Assembly (NCBI GenBank): GCA_963773195.1
Contig: CAVZAE010000005.1
Coordinates: forward strand, 434,001-498,000
Source: CAIWHR01 sp963773195
Lineage (GTDB): Bacteria > Pseudomonadota > Gammaproteobacteria > Burkholderiales > Casimicrobiaceae
Direction of reading: 5' to 3'
DNA length: 64,000 bases
Shown here in pieces: positions 41,787-49,401 of the stretch. Position 1 is the first letter of the stretch; each line of letters opens with the position of its first letter. The notes below the pieces were generated by a model that saw only the letters and a program-made list of their open reading frames with translations, searched no databases and was not told the DNA's origin. A program made the position numbers and the translations under genes.

Positions 41787-42793
41787 GCACAATCGAATAT
41801 CGCCGCCTCGGCGAATCCGGGCTTGAAGTATCGGCGCTGTGCCTGGGCACGATGATGTTCGGCGTGCGCACCGAGGCCGCCGACGCGCAGCGGATCGTCG
41901 AGGTTGCGTTCGATCAGGGCATCAACTTCATCGACACCGCGGACGCGTACGGCACGGGTGCCGCGGAACGGATCGTCGGCGCGGCGATCAAGGCGCAGCG
42001 CCGGCGCTGGATCGTCGCGACCAAGGTCTTCAATCCGATGACCGGGCGACCGCACGACGGCGGCCTGTCGCGCCGCTGGATCATGCAGGCGTGCGACGAC
42101 AGCCTGGAGCGGCTCGCGACCGACTGGATCGACATCTACTACCTGCATCGCGACGACGTCGACACTCCGCTCGCCGAGACGATCGGCGCGATCGGCGACC
42201 TGATCAGGAGCGGCAAGGTCCGCTACTTCGGCGTGTCGAACTTCCGCGGCTGGCGCGTGGCCGAACTCGTCGCCGAATGCGAGGCCCAGGGCGTGCCACG
42301 CCCTGTCGTCTGCCAGCCATACTACAACCTCGTCGACCGGTCGGCCGAGGCCGAGCTCCTGCCCTGCTGCGACTACTACGGCATCGGTGTCGCACCCTAT
42401 TCACCGATCGGGCGCGGCGTTCTCACCGGAAAATATCGGGGTGGCGCAGTACCCGACGACTCGCGTGCCGGACGCAAGGACAAGCGGATGCTCGAGACTG
42501 CCTTCTCGCCGGAGTCGATCGCGGCCGCCGACAAGCTCGAGGCGCATGCCGCGAAGACCGGGCGCACATTGCTCCAGTTCGCGCTCGCGTGGCTATGGGC
42601 GAACCGGATCGTGTCGTCGATCATCGCCGGTCCGCGCACGCTGGCGCAGTGGAACGATTACGTGGCGGCGATGGGTGCGAAGTGGAACGCCGACGATGAA
42701 GCGCTCGTCGATTCGCTGGTCCGGCCCGGTTTTTCCGCCGTGCCGTTCCACACCGACCCACAGTATCCGGTCGTCGGCCGGCGCTTCGACTGA
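41783..42793 (+). CDS. Aldo/keto reductase
   Basis: 336 residues from a GTG overlapping the previous stop. A TIM-barrel NADPH oxidoreductase. The catalytic tetrad is visible: Asp and Tyr in Asp-Thr-Ala-Asp-Ala-Tyr-Gly, Lys in Ala-Thr-Lys-Val-Phe, and His in Tyr-Leu-His-Arg. Late Gly-Pro-Arg-Thr is the coenzyme-binding stretch. It is translationally coupled to the QuiC-like pair, so it likely reduces or oxidises an intermediate of the same pathway. The family cannot fix the substrate. Confidence 0.92.
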   Translation: MSTIEYRRLGESGLEVSALCLGTMMFGVRTEAADAQRIVEVAFDQGINFIDTADAYGTGAAERIVGAAIKAQRRRWIVATKVFNPMTGRPHDGGLSRRWIMQACDDSLERLATDWIDIYYLHRDDVDTPLAETIGAIGDLIRSGKVRYFGVSNFRGWRVAELVAECEAQGVPRPVVCQPYYNLVDRSAEAELLPCCDYYGIGVAPYSPIGRGVLTGKYRGGAVPDDSRAGRKDKRMLETAFSPESIAAADKLEAHAAKTGRTLLQFALAWLWANRIVSSIIAGPRTLAQWNDYVAAMGAKWNADDEALVDSLVRPGFSAVPFHTDPQYPVVGRRFD

Positions 42794-42826
42794 TCGTGGC
42801 GTCGCGAGTCGATCAAAATCGGGACG

Positions 42827-45373
42827 TCAGGAATCACGTTCTTCCAGCACGTATTCGAAGATTTGCTCTGGCGTCATCGCGCGGCCCTCCCGCCACGCCT
42901 CGTCGAATGCGGCATCATCGCCCAATGCGACGCGCGCGGCGCTGACCTGACGCTCATGGGGTGCACAGTCCGAGCGTGGCAGCGGAGCGCCAATCACATT
43001 CCTTAGCTGCTCCGCTGCTCCCCAGATCCTGGCTGCCCGACAAGGCCTGGCGGAGGTGAACGCGACGTCGGCGAATCCTTCGAGCGATTCAGCAATGCCA
43101 CGCCGATCGCCTAGCTCCCGTCTTATCGCCAAGCTCTCTTCATGCAGTGCCCGCGTGGCTGGAAGGTCGCCCCGCTCGCAGGCGACGCGTCCCAGGTTGT
43201 TCAGCGACTCGGCAATGCCCTGCCGGTCGCCCAGCTCCCGGTAGTCGGCCAAGCTTTCTTCGTAAAGCCTCCGCGCAGATGCGAAGTCGCCCTGCGCGCG
43301 GGCCACATTTCCCAGATTGTTAAGCGACGCGGCAATGCCCTGCCGGTCACCCAGCTCCCGCTGTTCGGCCAGGCTTTCTTCGTAGAGCTTCCGGGCGGAC
43401 GCAAAATCGCCCTGCTCGTAAGTCACGGCTCCGAGATTGTTATGTGAAATGGCAACGCCATGCCGGTCACCTAATTCCTGCCGCATCTTCAAGCTCTCGT
43501 GGTGAAACGCCCAAGCAGATGGAAAGTCGCCTTCGAAAAAAGCCATATTCCCAAGATTGTTCAGCGAACTGGCAATACCGCGTTGATCGCCCAGCGTCCG
43601 CCGGAGCGTCAGGCTTTCTTCGTGCAGTGCCCGGGCAGCTGGATAATCGCCTTGCTGGTGCGCCATTGCGCCGGCTGCGTTGAGCGCGTTCGCGCGCTCT
43701 GCTGCAGGCAGCCCGCTCGACGCGGCCGCCAGCAGCGCGGAGAACCAGCCGCGGGCTTCACCGAGATAACCACGTACCTGCCAGAACCACGAAAGCGCGG
43801 CGGAGAGTCGCAGTCCGCGCGCGGTATCGCCGCCCGTGGCGGAAGACCATGCCAAGGCCGACCGCAGGTTGTCGTGCTCCGTCTCCAAGCGGCCGAGCCA
43901 CATTTGCTGATCCGCGCCCGTGAGTTGCGGCGCGGCCTTTTCGGCCGTCGCCAAGAAGTACCGGAGATGCCGATCCTGCCATCGAGTCTCCTCCCCGCTC
44001 TGCCGAAGTCGGTCTTGCGCGTACTGGCGTACCGTCTCCAGCAGTTGGTAGCGTGTCGCACCCCGTTGCTCCTCGGCAACCACCAGGCTCTTGTCGGCCA
44101 ATGAAGTGAGCAGGTCGAGCACCTCCCAATCGTCGATGCCGTCGCCGACGCACACCTGCTCCGTCGCTTCCAGCGTCCAGCCTCCGGCGAAGATCGACGC
44201 GCGACAGAGTAGCGCTTTTTCGGCGTCACTCAAGAGATCGTAGCTCCAGTCGATGAGCGCACGCAGAGTCTGTTGACGGCGCACGGCTGTCCGCGACTCG
44301 CCGATCAGCACGCGGAACCGCTGATCGAGTCGACGGTTCACGTCCTGCATCGACATCGAGCGCATGCGCGCCGCCGCCAGTTCGATCGCCAGCGGGATCC
44401 CGTCCAGTCGGCAGCAGATCGAGGCCAGCGCGGGTGCGTTCTCCCCGGTGACAGCGAAGTGCGGCAGATTGAGGCGCGCCCGCTCGATGAACAACTGCAC
44501 CGAATCGTATGGCGCGAGGCTCTCCGGCGTTGCGTCGCACTGAGGACCAGGCGTGGAAAGGGAGGGCACGCGGTACGTCGGCTCGCCTGGCAGCCCTAAG
44601 GCCTCCCTGCTGGTGACCAGCATCACAACGTGCGGACACTGCAGCAGGATGACGTCTGCTAACTGCGCACATGCGGCGCGCAAGTGCTCAGCGTTATCCA
44701 GCACCAACAGGAGTTGCCGGGCCTTGAGGTACTCGGTCAAGGTCTGCGTGAAGAGCTTGCTTGGCTGCCCCTTGAGGCCGAAGACTGTGGCTACCGTCTG
44801 CGGCACTAGGCCTGGGTCCTCGAGGGCGGCAAACTCCACCAGCCAGACTCCGTCCGCATAGGCGTCCATTACCTCGGTCGCGACGCGCAACGCGAGGCGG
44901 GTCTTGCCGATGCCGCCAACGCCCACCAGGGTCAGCAGCCGAGTGCGCGGCAACGCGCGTTTGATCTCGATCAACGCCCGCTCGCGACCGACAAACGACG
45001 TGGTCGGCTCAGGCAGATTCGAGCGCTGACCGGCAACCGCTCGGCCGAGGCTGTCACGACGCTCGGTAACGGGCCCCACGAACCGGTAGCCGCGCCGCGC
45101 GAGTGTCTCGATCCAGCGCTCACCGCCGGGAACGCGGGCGAGCACGCGGCGGATCGCGGAGATCTGGGCGGCGAGGCTGTTCTCTTCGACCACGACGCCG
45201 GGCCATGCGGCGTCCATGAGGCTTGCCTTGCGCACGTACTCGTTCGGGGCTCGAACGAGCGCTGTTAGCACGGCTACCGCGCGTCCGCCCAACCCCATCG
45301 GAAGCCCGGCGCGTGTGAGCACGCCGGCCTCCGGGTCGAGGCGGAACGGCCCTAGCTCATAGACCCTGCTCAT
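42827..45373 (-). CDS. Winged-helix / NB-ARC ATPase / TPR transcriptional regulator
   Basis: 848 residues from the ATG at 45373. Residues 1-102 form an OmpR/PhoB-type DNA-binding domain (Tyr-Glu-Leu-Gly-Pro-Phe-Arg-Leu-Asp; Glu-Thr-Leu-Ala-Arg-Arg-Gly-Tyr-Arg-Phe). A STAND-type ATPase follows, with P-loop Gly-Val-Gly-Gly-Ile-Gly-Lys-Thr at 151-158, a Leu-Leu-Val-Leu-Asp-Asn-Ala-Glu Walker B and an Ile-Pro-Leu-Ala-Ile-Glu-Leu-Ala-Ala sensor region. The C-terminal third is TPR repeats of 40 residues (Tyr-Glu-Glu-Ser-Leu / Leu-Gly-Asp-Arg-Gln-Gly-Ile-Ala / Leu-Asn-Asn-Leu-Gly). Such proteins probably oligomerise on ATP when a ligand binds the TPRs. Ligand and targets are unknown. Confidence 0.9.
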   Translation of the reverse strand: MSRVYELGPFRLDPEAGVLTRAGLPMGLGGRAVAVLTALVRAPNEYVRKASLMDAAWPGVVVEENSLAAQISAIRRVLARVPGGERWIETLARRGYRFVGPVTERRDSLGRAVAGQRSNLPEPTTSFVGRERALIEIKRALPRTRLLTLVGVGGIGKTRLALRVATEVMDAYADGVWLVEFAALEDPGLVPQTVATVFGLKGQPSKLFTQTLTEYLKARQLLLVLDNAEHLRAACAQLADVILLQCPHVVMLVTSREALGLPGEPTYRVPSLSTPGPQCDATPESLAPYDSVQLFIERARLNLPHFAVTGENAPALASICCRLDGIPLAIELAAARMRSMSMQDVNRRLDQRFRVLIGESRTAVRRQQTLRALIDWSYDLLSDAEKALLCRASIFAGGWTLEATEQVCVGDGIDDWEVLDLLTSLADKSLVVAEEQRGATRYQLLETVRQYAQDRLRQSGEETRWQDRHLRYFLATAEKAAPQLTGADQQMWLGRLETEHDNLRSALAWSSATGGDTARGLRLSAALSWFWQVRGYLGEARGWFSALLAAASSGLPAAERANALNAAGAMAHQQGDYPAARALHEESLTLRRTLGDQRGIASSLNNLGNMAFFEGDFPSAWAFHHESLKMRQELGDRHGVAISHNNLGAVTYEQGDFASARKLYEESLAEQRELGDRQGIAASLNNLGNVARAQGDFASARRLYEESLADYRELGDRQGIAESLNNLGRVACERGDLPATRALHEESLAIRRELGDRRGIAESLEGFADVAFTSARPCRAARIWGAAEQLRNVIGAPLPRSDCAPHERQVSAARVALGDDAAFDEAWREGRAMTPEQIFEYVLEERDS
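43056..43690 (-). repeat. 120-bp tandem repeats encoding TPR units
   Basis: Five to six copies of a 120-bp unit inside the regulator gene, each coding one 40-residue TPR. Neighbouring copies are close in DNA as well as protein; for example the GCTTTCTTCGTA core recurs 120 bp apart at about 43253 and 43373. This suggests recent copy-number change by slippage or unequal exchange. Confidence 0.75.
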
Positions 45374-45633
45374 GGGCAAGGCCCCCGGGAGAGACCCGTA
45401 ACCGCGCCCACCGCGTCTCGTGCCGGCGCGGGCACATGCGTCGAACGCTGCCGGAGGGATTCAGATTTCATCGATGTTGCAGAGTTCCTTCACGACTTCC
45501 CCGGCGAGCCGTCCGATGATCGGTCGCGTCACACGGGCATCACCAGGCGGGCATGAAGGCCGTCCCGGGCGCGGTGCGGTCGAGGTGTCGGGGACCCGTG
45601 ATGGCGAAAGCCATTAAAGGGAGACGCACCGCG
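45374..45633. other. Intergenic region between regulator and hypothetical gene
   Basis: 260 bp with divergent promoters expected. On the minus strand a possible small frameshifted reading frame (45461-45619) ends in a protein-like segment with Glu-Val-Val-Lys-Glu-Leu-Cys-Asn before its stop. I do not call it a gene. Confidence 0.4.
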
Positions 45634-46017
45634 ATGAGCGTTTATTCCCGAGGTGCCTTCGCACGCGCGCTTCAAGGCCAGCTTCTTCGCCACAGCGAGC
45701 GCCGCGAAGTCGCGATCTTCCTGCGCGACGGCGTGCTCTGGGTCGCCGGTTTCATCGACGGCGAGGGCGCCCTCGTCGACGCCGTCACGTGGTTCCGATT
45801 CAACTCCGGTGCCGCGAGGTCGCCGCACGCGCGCCGGATGGTGCTCGAGTCGGCGATTCCTCTCTCCGACGAGAGGGTCGCCCGGATCGGGCGCCTGCCC
45901 ACGCCGAGTTTGGCGCGCGGGCGTGGCGCACGCGTCCGGGCCTTGCTGGTGGTGGCGTCACGAGGTCGCGTGGTGGCGACGATCGCACGCCTTCTTGGTC
46001 GACGACGAGCGTCCTGA
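45634..46017 (+). CDS. Hypothetical protein
   Basis: 127 residues if the ATG at 45634 is used; an alternative ATG at 45601 adds 11 residues. I do not recognise the family. The first about 90 residues look structured (Glu-Val-Ala-Ile-Phe-Leu-Arg-Asp-Gly-Val-Leu-Trp-Val-Ala, then Asp-Gly-Glu-Gly-Ala-Leu-Val-Asp). The last 35 are Arg-rich and may be out of frame, given the many indels in this window. It ends 70 bp before the di-haem cytochrome gene and may share its transcript. Confidence 0.5.
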   Translation: MSVYSRGAFARALQGQLLRHSERREVAIFLRDGVLWVAGFIDGEGALVDAVTWFRFNSGAARSPHARRMVLESAIPLSDERVARIGRLPTPSLARGRGARVRALLVVASRGRVVATIARLLGRRRAS

Positions 46018-46087
46018 GCGGCGCCGCGCTCGCAATGGGCGCGCGCCGGCAGACCAGCGATCGTCTTTCCCGAAAAGGAGGTTGCAA

Positions 46088-47641
46088 ATGAACGCATATC
46101 CGCTGAAGGCCGTCGTCATCGCCGGACTCGGTTGTCTGCTCGCGACCAAGTCGCTGGCGCAGCACGATCCTGGCGTGCGCGGCGGGTTCCAGAACACCGC
46201 GGGCGCGCTGCAGCAACGGGGGATTCCGATCCCTCACCCCCCGGTGATCAGTCCCAATCCGACGACGGGCGCGACCATCGAGGTCAACGAGCTCGCGTCT
46301 TTCCTCGAAGGGGTCCGCCGCGCGGGTCAACTGGAGTCGACCTGCGATACGTGCTCGGACGTCACCGAGGGCTCGCCCGTGGTCGGGCTCGGCGAGCTCG
46401 ACCCCGAGTTTCCGCAGTTCCACACCAATTCGAACGGCGTGGGCGCGCGCCACAATGCCGATCAGTGTTTCGCGTGCCATGCGCAGCCTACGCTCGGCGG
46501 CTCCGGCGGCTACCTCGTGCCCAATCCCGGGACAGAAGCACGCGCAGCCGCCCGAGAATCCGATGTTCCGGCTCGTTCCGCTCCGTTTCGGCAAGCAGAA
46601 CATCGTCCCGTCGTTCGAGGAGCAGTATGGGCCGATCCGCGAAGTGCGCTTCAAGTACAGGCCCGACGGCACGCGCGACGGCGGCGTCCATCAGCTCTGG
46701 ATCGTGCGCGGAATCAGGAACGATCCCACCATTGCGAACTGCAGTATCGACCCAGCCCGACTTCGAGGCCGAGTACGCGAAGCGGCAACCTGTCGTTCCG
46801 GATTCCGCTGCAGATGACCGGTCTAGGACTGATCGAGTCGATCCAGGATCGCGAAATCCTGGCGCGGCACGACGCGACCGCAGCGCAACGGGCGGCGCTC
46901 GGCATTACCGGCCATCCCAACCGCAGCGGCAACGACGGCACGATCACCCGCTTCGGCTGGAAGGCGCAGAACAAGTCGATCGCGATGTTCGCGGGCGAGG
47001 CCTACAACGTCGAGATGGGCATCACCAACGAGCTCTTCCCGACCGCGACCGAGGAGGATCCGAGCTGCAACGGGCCCGAAAAGCCGGCGCCGAACGACGT
47101 CACGCGCACGGACACCAGCGACGCGATCAACCAGAGCTTCAACAATCCGCTGCACATTCTCGCCGACTGGATGCAGTTCCAGATGTTGATGCGCTTCACG
47201 GATGGTCCGCAGACGGACCCTCGCCCCAGTCAGAGTGCACAGCGGGGCCGGCAGGTCTTCAACGACATCGGGTGCGCCTCTTGCCACACCCCGCAGATGC
47301 AGACTGCGCCGGTGATGAACAGCGCCGTGCTCGAGAACCGGCCCGTGAATCTCTTCTCGGACCTGCTCGTGCATCACATGGGCGCAACGCTCGCCGACGA
47401 CATCGTTCAGGGCGCCGCCGGCCCGGACGAGTTCCGGACCACCCCGCTTTGGGGCGTCGGGCAGCGGATGTTCTTCCTGCACGACGGACGAACGTCCGAC
47501 CTCCTGGAGGCCATCAACGCGCATCTCTCGCCGGGCAAGGATACGTACGCGCCCTCGGAGGCAAATGCGGTGATCGCGAACTTCCGCCGCTTGTCCGCGG
47601 GACTCCAGCAGACGGTACTCGACTTCCTGCGGTCGCTCTAG
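46088..47641 (+). CDS. Di-haem oxidoreductase / putative peroxidase (DUF1111), two compensating frameshifts
   Basis: 518 codons from an ATG after AAAGGAGG. A signal peptide ends near residue 24 (Lys-Ser-Leu-Ala-Gln). Two haem c motifs are present: Cys-Phe-Ala-Cys-His (about 46467) and Cys-Ala-Ser-Cys-His (about 47277). Between about 46530 and 46750 the correct protein (Pro-Met-Phe-Arg-Leu-Val-Pro-Leu-Arg-Phe-Gly) lies in another frame, and the two shifts cancel. It is a periplasmic cytochrome of the thiol-oxidoreductase-like family, whose reaction is unsettled. An imelysin-type iron protein often found with it is absent here. Confidence 0.85.
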   Translation: MNAYPLKAVVIAGLGCLLATKSLAQHDPGVRGGFQNTAGALQQRGIPIPHPPVISPNPTTGATIEVNELASFLEGVRRAGQLESTCDTCSDVTEGSPVVGLGELDPEFPQFHTNSNGVGARHNADQCFACHAQPTLGGSGGYLVPNPGTEARAAARESDVPARSAPFRQAEHRPVVRGAVWADPRSALQVQARRHARRRRPSALDRARNQERSHHCELQYRPSPTSRPSTRSGNLSFRIPLQMTGLGLIESIQDREILARHDATAAQRAALGITGHPNRSGNDGTITRFGWKAQNKSIAMFAGEAYNVEMGITNELFPTATEEDPSCNGPEKPAPNDVTRTDTSDAINQSFNNPLHILADWMQFQMLMRFTDGPQTDPRPSQSAQRGRQVFNDIGCASCHTPQMQTAPVMNSAVLENRPVNLFSDLLVHHMGATLADDIVQGAAGPDEFRTTPLWGVGQRMFFLHDGRTSDLLEAINAHLSPGKDTYAPSEANAVIANFRRLSAGLQQTVLDFLRSL

Positions 47642-47731
47642 GCAGTCACGCCGGATTCGTCGCCGGCCGCGATTCCTATCGAGACTTGCCGCCGCCCCGG
47701 ATCCGGGGCGTGCGGCTTGCCGTCGACCGAG

Positions 47732-48361
47732 CTACGCGGCCGCTAACTTCTCGCCCGCCTCCACCGCGAACGGCAGCCGATTCTCGGGCGGCGACAGCGG
47801 GCACGGCCAGCGCTCGTCGTATGCGCAGGACGGGTTGTAGGCGAAATTGAAGTCGAGCACGATCGTCGTCGCGCCGACACCCAGGTCTGCGCCCTTGATC
47901 GTGTCGTAGAGGTAGCGACCGCCGCCGTAGGTCGCGACGCCGCTGGTGGCGTCGAGAAACGGAACCCACAGTCCGCCGCCATAGCCTTCGAACCAGTAGA
48001 GCGCGAGCGCCGCCGCGCGGCCGTCGCGGTTGAACCGCGCGTAGCCGACGCGCCCGCAGCGCAGCACGCCGTCCTCCGCGAGGTCGAGCTCGAATTCGCC
48101 GTCGCCACGCGCCCGCTCGATCTCCGCGACGATACGCCACGTCGGGTCGTACGCGAACCAGCGCGTCCCCGACCAGGCCATCCGCCGCTCGCTCGTGATC
48201 GGGCTGTCGGGATGCATGCGGAAAAGGGCGTCGCGCGCCTCACGGAACGCGTTCGCGGCGCCCGCGGGATCGCGCTCTCCGGCCTCGCGTGCGGTCGCAT
48301 AGATTTGCGCGACCGTTCGGCGCCAGTGCGCAAGCGTCAGCGGATCAGCGGGAATCCCCAC
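47732..48361 (-). CDS. DUF1684 domain protein
   Basis: 209 residues from a GTG at 48361, chosen because it falls just after the upstream nucleotidase stop (48372) and gives the family N-terminus. Recognised by Leu-Ala-Leu-Tyr-Trp-Phe-Glu-Gly-Tyr-Gly-Gly-Gly-Leu-Trp-Val-Pro-Phe and Gly-Gly-Gly-Arg-Tyr-Leu-Tyr-Asp. The Asp-Phe-Asn-Phe-Ala-Tyr-Asn-Pro-Ser-Cys block is also present. The family is of unknown function, with a beta-rich fold. No signal peptide is seen in this form. 10 bp separate it from the nucleotidase gene. Confidence 0.87.
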   Translation of the reverse strand: MGIPADPLTLAHWRRTVAQIYATAREAGERDPAGAANAFREARDALFRMHPDSPITSERRMAWSGTRWFAYDPTWRIVAEIERARGDGEFELDLAEDGVLRCGRVGYARFNRDGRAAALALYWFEGYGGGLWVPFLDATSGVATYGGGRYLYDTIKGADLGVGATTIVLDFNFAYNPSCAYDERWPCPLSPPENRLPFAVEAGEKLAAA

Positions 48362-48371
48362 GCGTCGTCCG

Positions 48372-49271
48372 CTACCGCGCGTTAACGACGCCGTGCGGCA
48401 CGTGGCCGGCAGCGACGTGGCGCGCCGCGGACTCGACATGGGTGCGCTGGTCGTCGAAGAAGATGTCGGCGCGGAATGCCCGCAGGAATTCACCCTTGTC
48501 GAGACCGCCCAGGAACAGCGCCTCATCGATCCGGATGTTCCACGCGCGCAGCGTGCGGATCACGCGCTCGTGCGCCGGCGCACTGCGCGCAGTGACGAGC
48601 GCGGTGCGGATCGGGCTCTTGTCCTCGGGGAAGTCGGCCTGGATCCGGTGCAGCCCCGCGAGGAACTCCTTGAACGGTCCGCCGGTGAGCGGCTCCTTCG
48701 CCGCATCGGTTTCGCTCCGCGCGAACGCGGCGAGCCCCTTCTCCTGATAGATGCGCTCGGCCTCGTCGGAAAAGAGTACGGCGTCGCCATCGAACGCGAT
48801 CCGCAGCTCGTCGGCCTCGTTGCCGCCCGTGGCGCTGGGAACGATCGTTGCCGCCGCGTGTCCATCGTCGAGCGCGCGACGGACATCGCCCGTGTCGGCC
48901 GACAGGAAGAGATGCGCGCCGAATGCCGGCACATAGCGCGAGGTGGGCTCACCTTTCGTGAAGGCGGCGCGCGTGATGTCGAGACCGTAGTGCTTGATCG
49001 AGTTGAACACACGCAGTCCCGTATCCGCCGAATTGCGCGACAGCAGGATCACTTCGACATACTGTTTGTCCGGCCGGTTGAGCCGGAGCAGCTTTTTCAC
49101 CAGCACGAACGCCGGGCCGGACGCGAGAATCTCGTCCTCGTGCTCGACCTGGTAGCGGTGGTACGCGTCGACGCCGGCTTCCGTGTAAATCCGATGCGAT
49201 TCGGAAAGGTCGAACAGCGCGCGCGAGCTGATCGCGACGACGAGCTTGCCGGCGAGCGACGGGCGGGGCAT
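48372..49271 (-). CDS. Cytosolic 5'-nucleotidase (PF06189 type)
   Basis: 299 residues from the ATG at 49271. The family opening Val-Ala-Ile-Ser-Ser-Arg-Ala-Leu-Phe-Asp-Leu is present. So are Val-Ile-Leu-Leu-Ser-Arg-Asn-Ser-Ala-Asp-Thr-Gly, Ala-Phe-Asp-Gly-Asp-Ala-Val-Leu-Phe-Ser, and Leu-Phe-Leu-Gly-Gly-Leu-Asp-Lys with Ile-Phe-Phe-Asp-Asp-Gln. The last pair carries HAD-type catalytic and metal-binding residues. It removes phosphate from nucleoside 5'-monophosphates. A leaderless-type promoter precedes it. It probably shares a transcript with the DUF1684 gene. Confidence 0.93.
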   Translation of the reverse strand: MPRPSLAGKLVVAISSRALFDLSESHRIYTEAGVDAYHRYQVEHEDEILASGPAFVLVKKLLRLNRPDKQYVEVILLSRNSADTGLRVFNSIKHYGLDITRAAFTKGEPTSRYVPAFGAHLFLSADTGDVRRALDDGHAAATIVPSATGGNEADELRIAFDGDAVLFSDEAERIYQEKGLAAFARSETDAAKEPLTGGPFKEFLAGLHRIQADFPEDKSPIRTALVTARSAPAHERVIRTLRAWNIRIDEALFLGGLDKGEFLRAFRADIFFDDQRTHVESAARHVAAGHVPHGVVNAR

Positions 49272-49277
49272 CGGCGG

Positions 49278-49283
49278 AGTATA
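49278..49283 (-). promoter_or_regulatory. -10-like TATACT, leaderless start candidate
   Basis: On the minus strand TATACT is followed by 6 nt and the ATG at 49271; no Shine-Dalgarno sequence is present. Confidence 0.35.
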
Positions 49284-49401
49284 GCGCCATGGCTGCGCGG
49301 TCGCGGTGACGCCTCCGGGTCGTCTTGACCCGGGGGCGCAGCGTGGAGTGAAATTCGACTGGCCCGCGCGAGCAGCACGCCGCGCACGCGATCTTAGGCA
49401 T

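Noticed and set aside
43056..43690. CRISPR-like array
   Set aside because: The regular 120-bp spacing is inside a coding region, and each unit is translated as a TPR. There are no short repeats with unique spacers.
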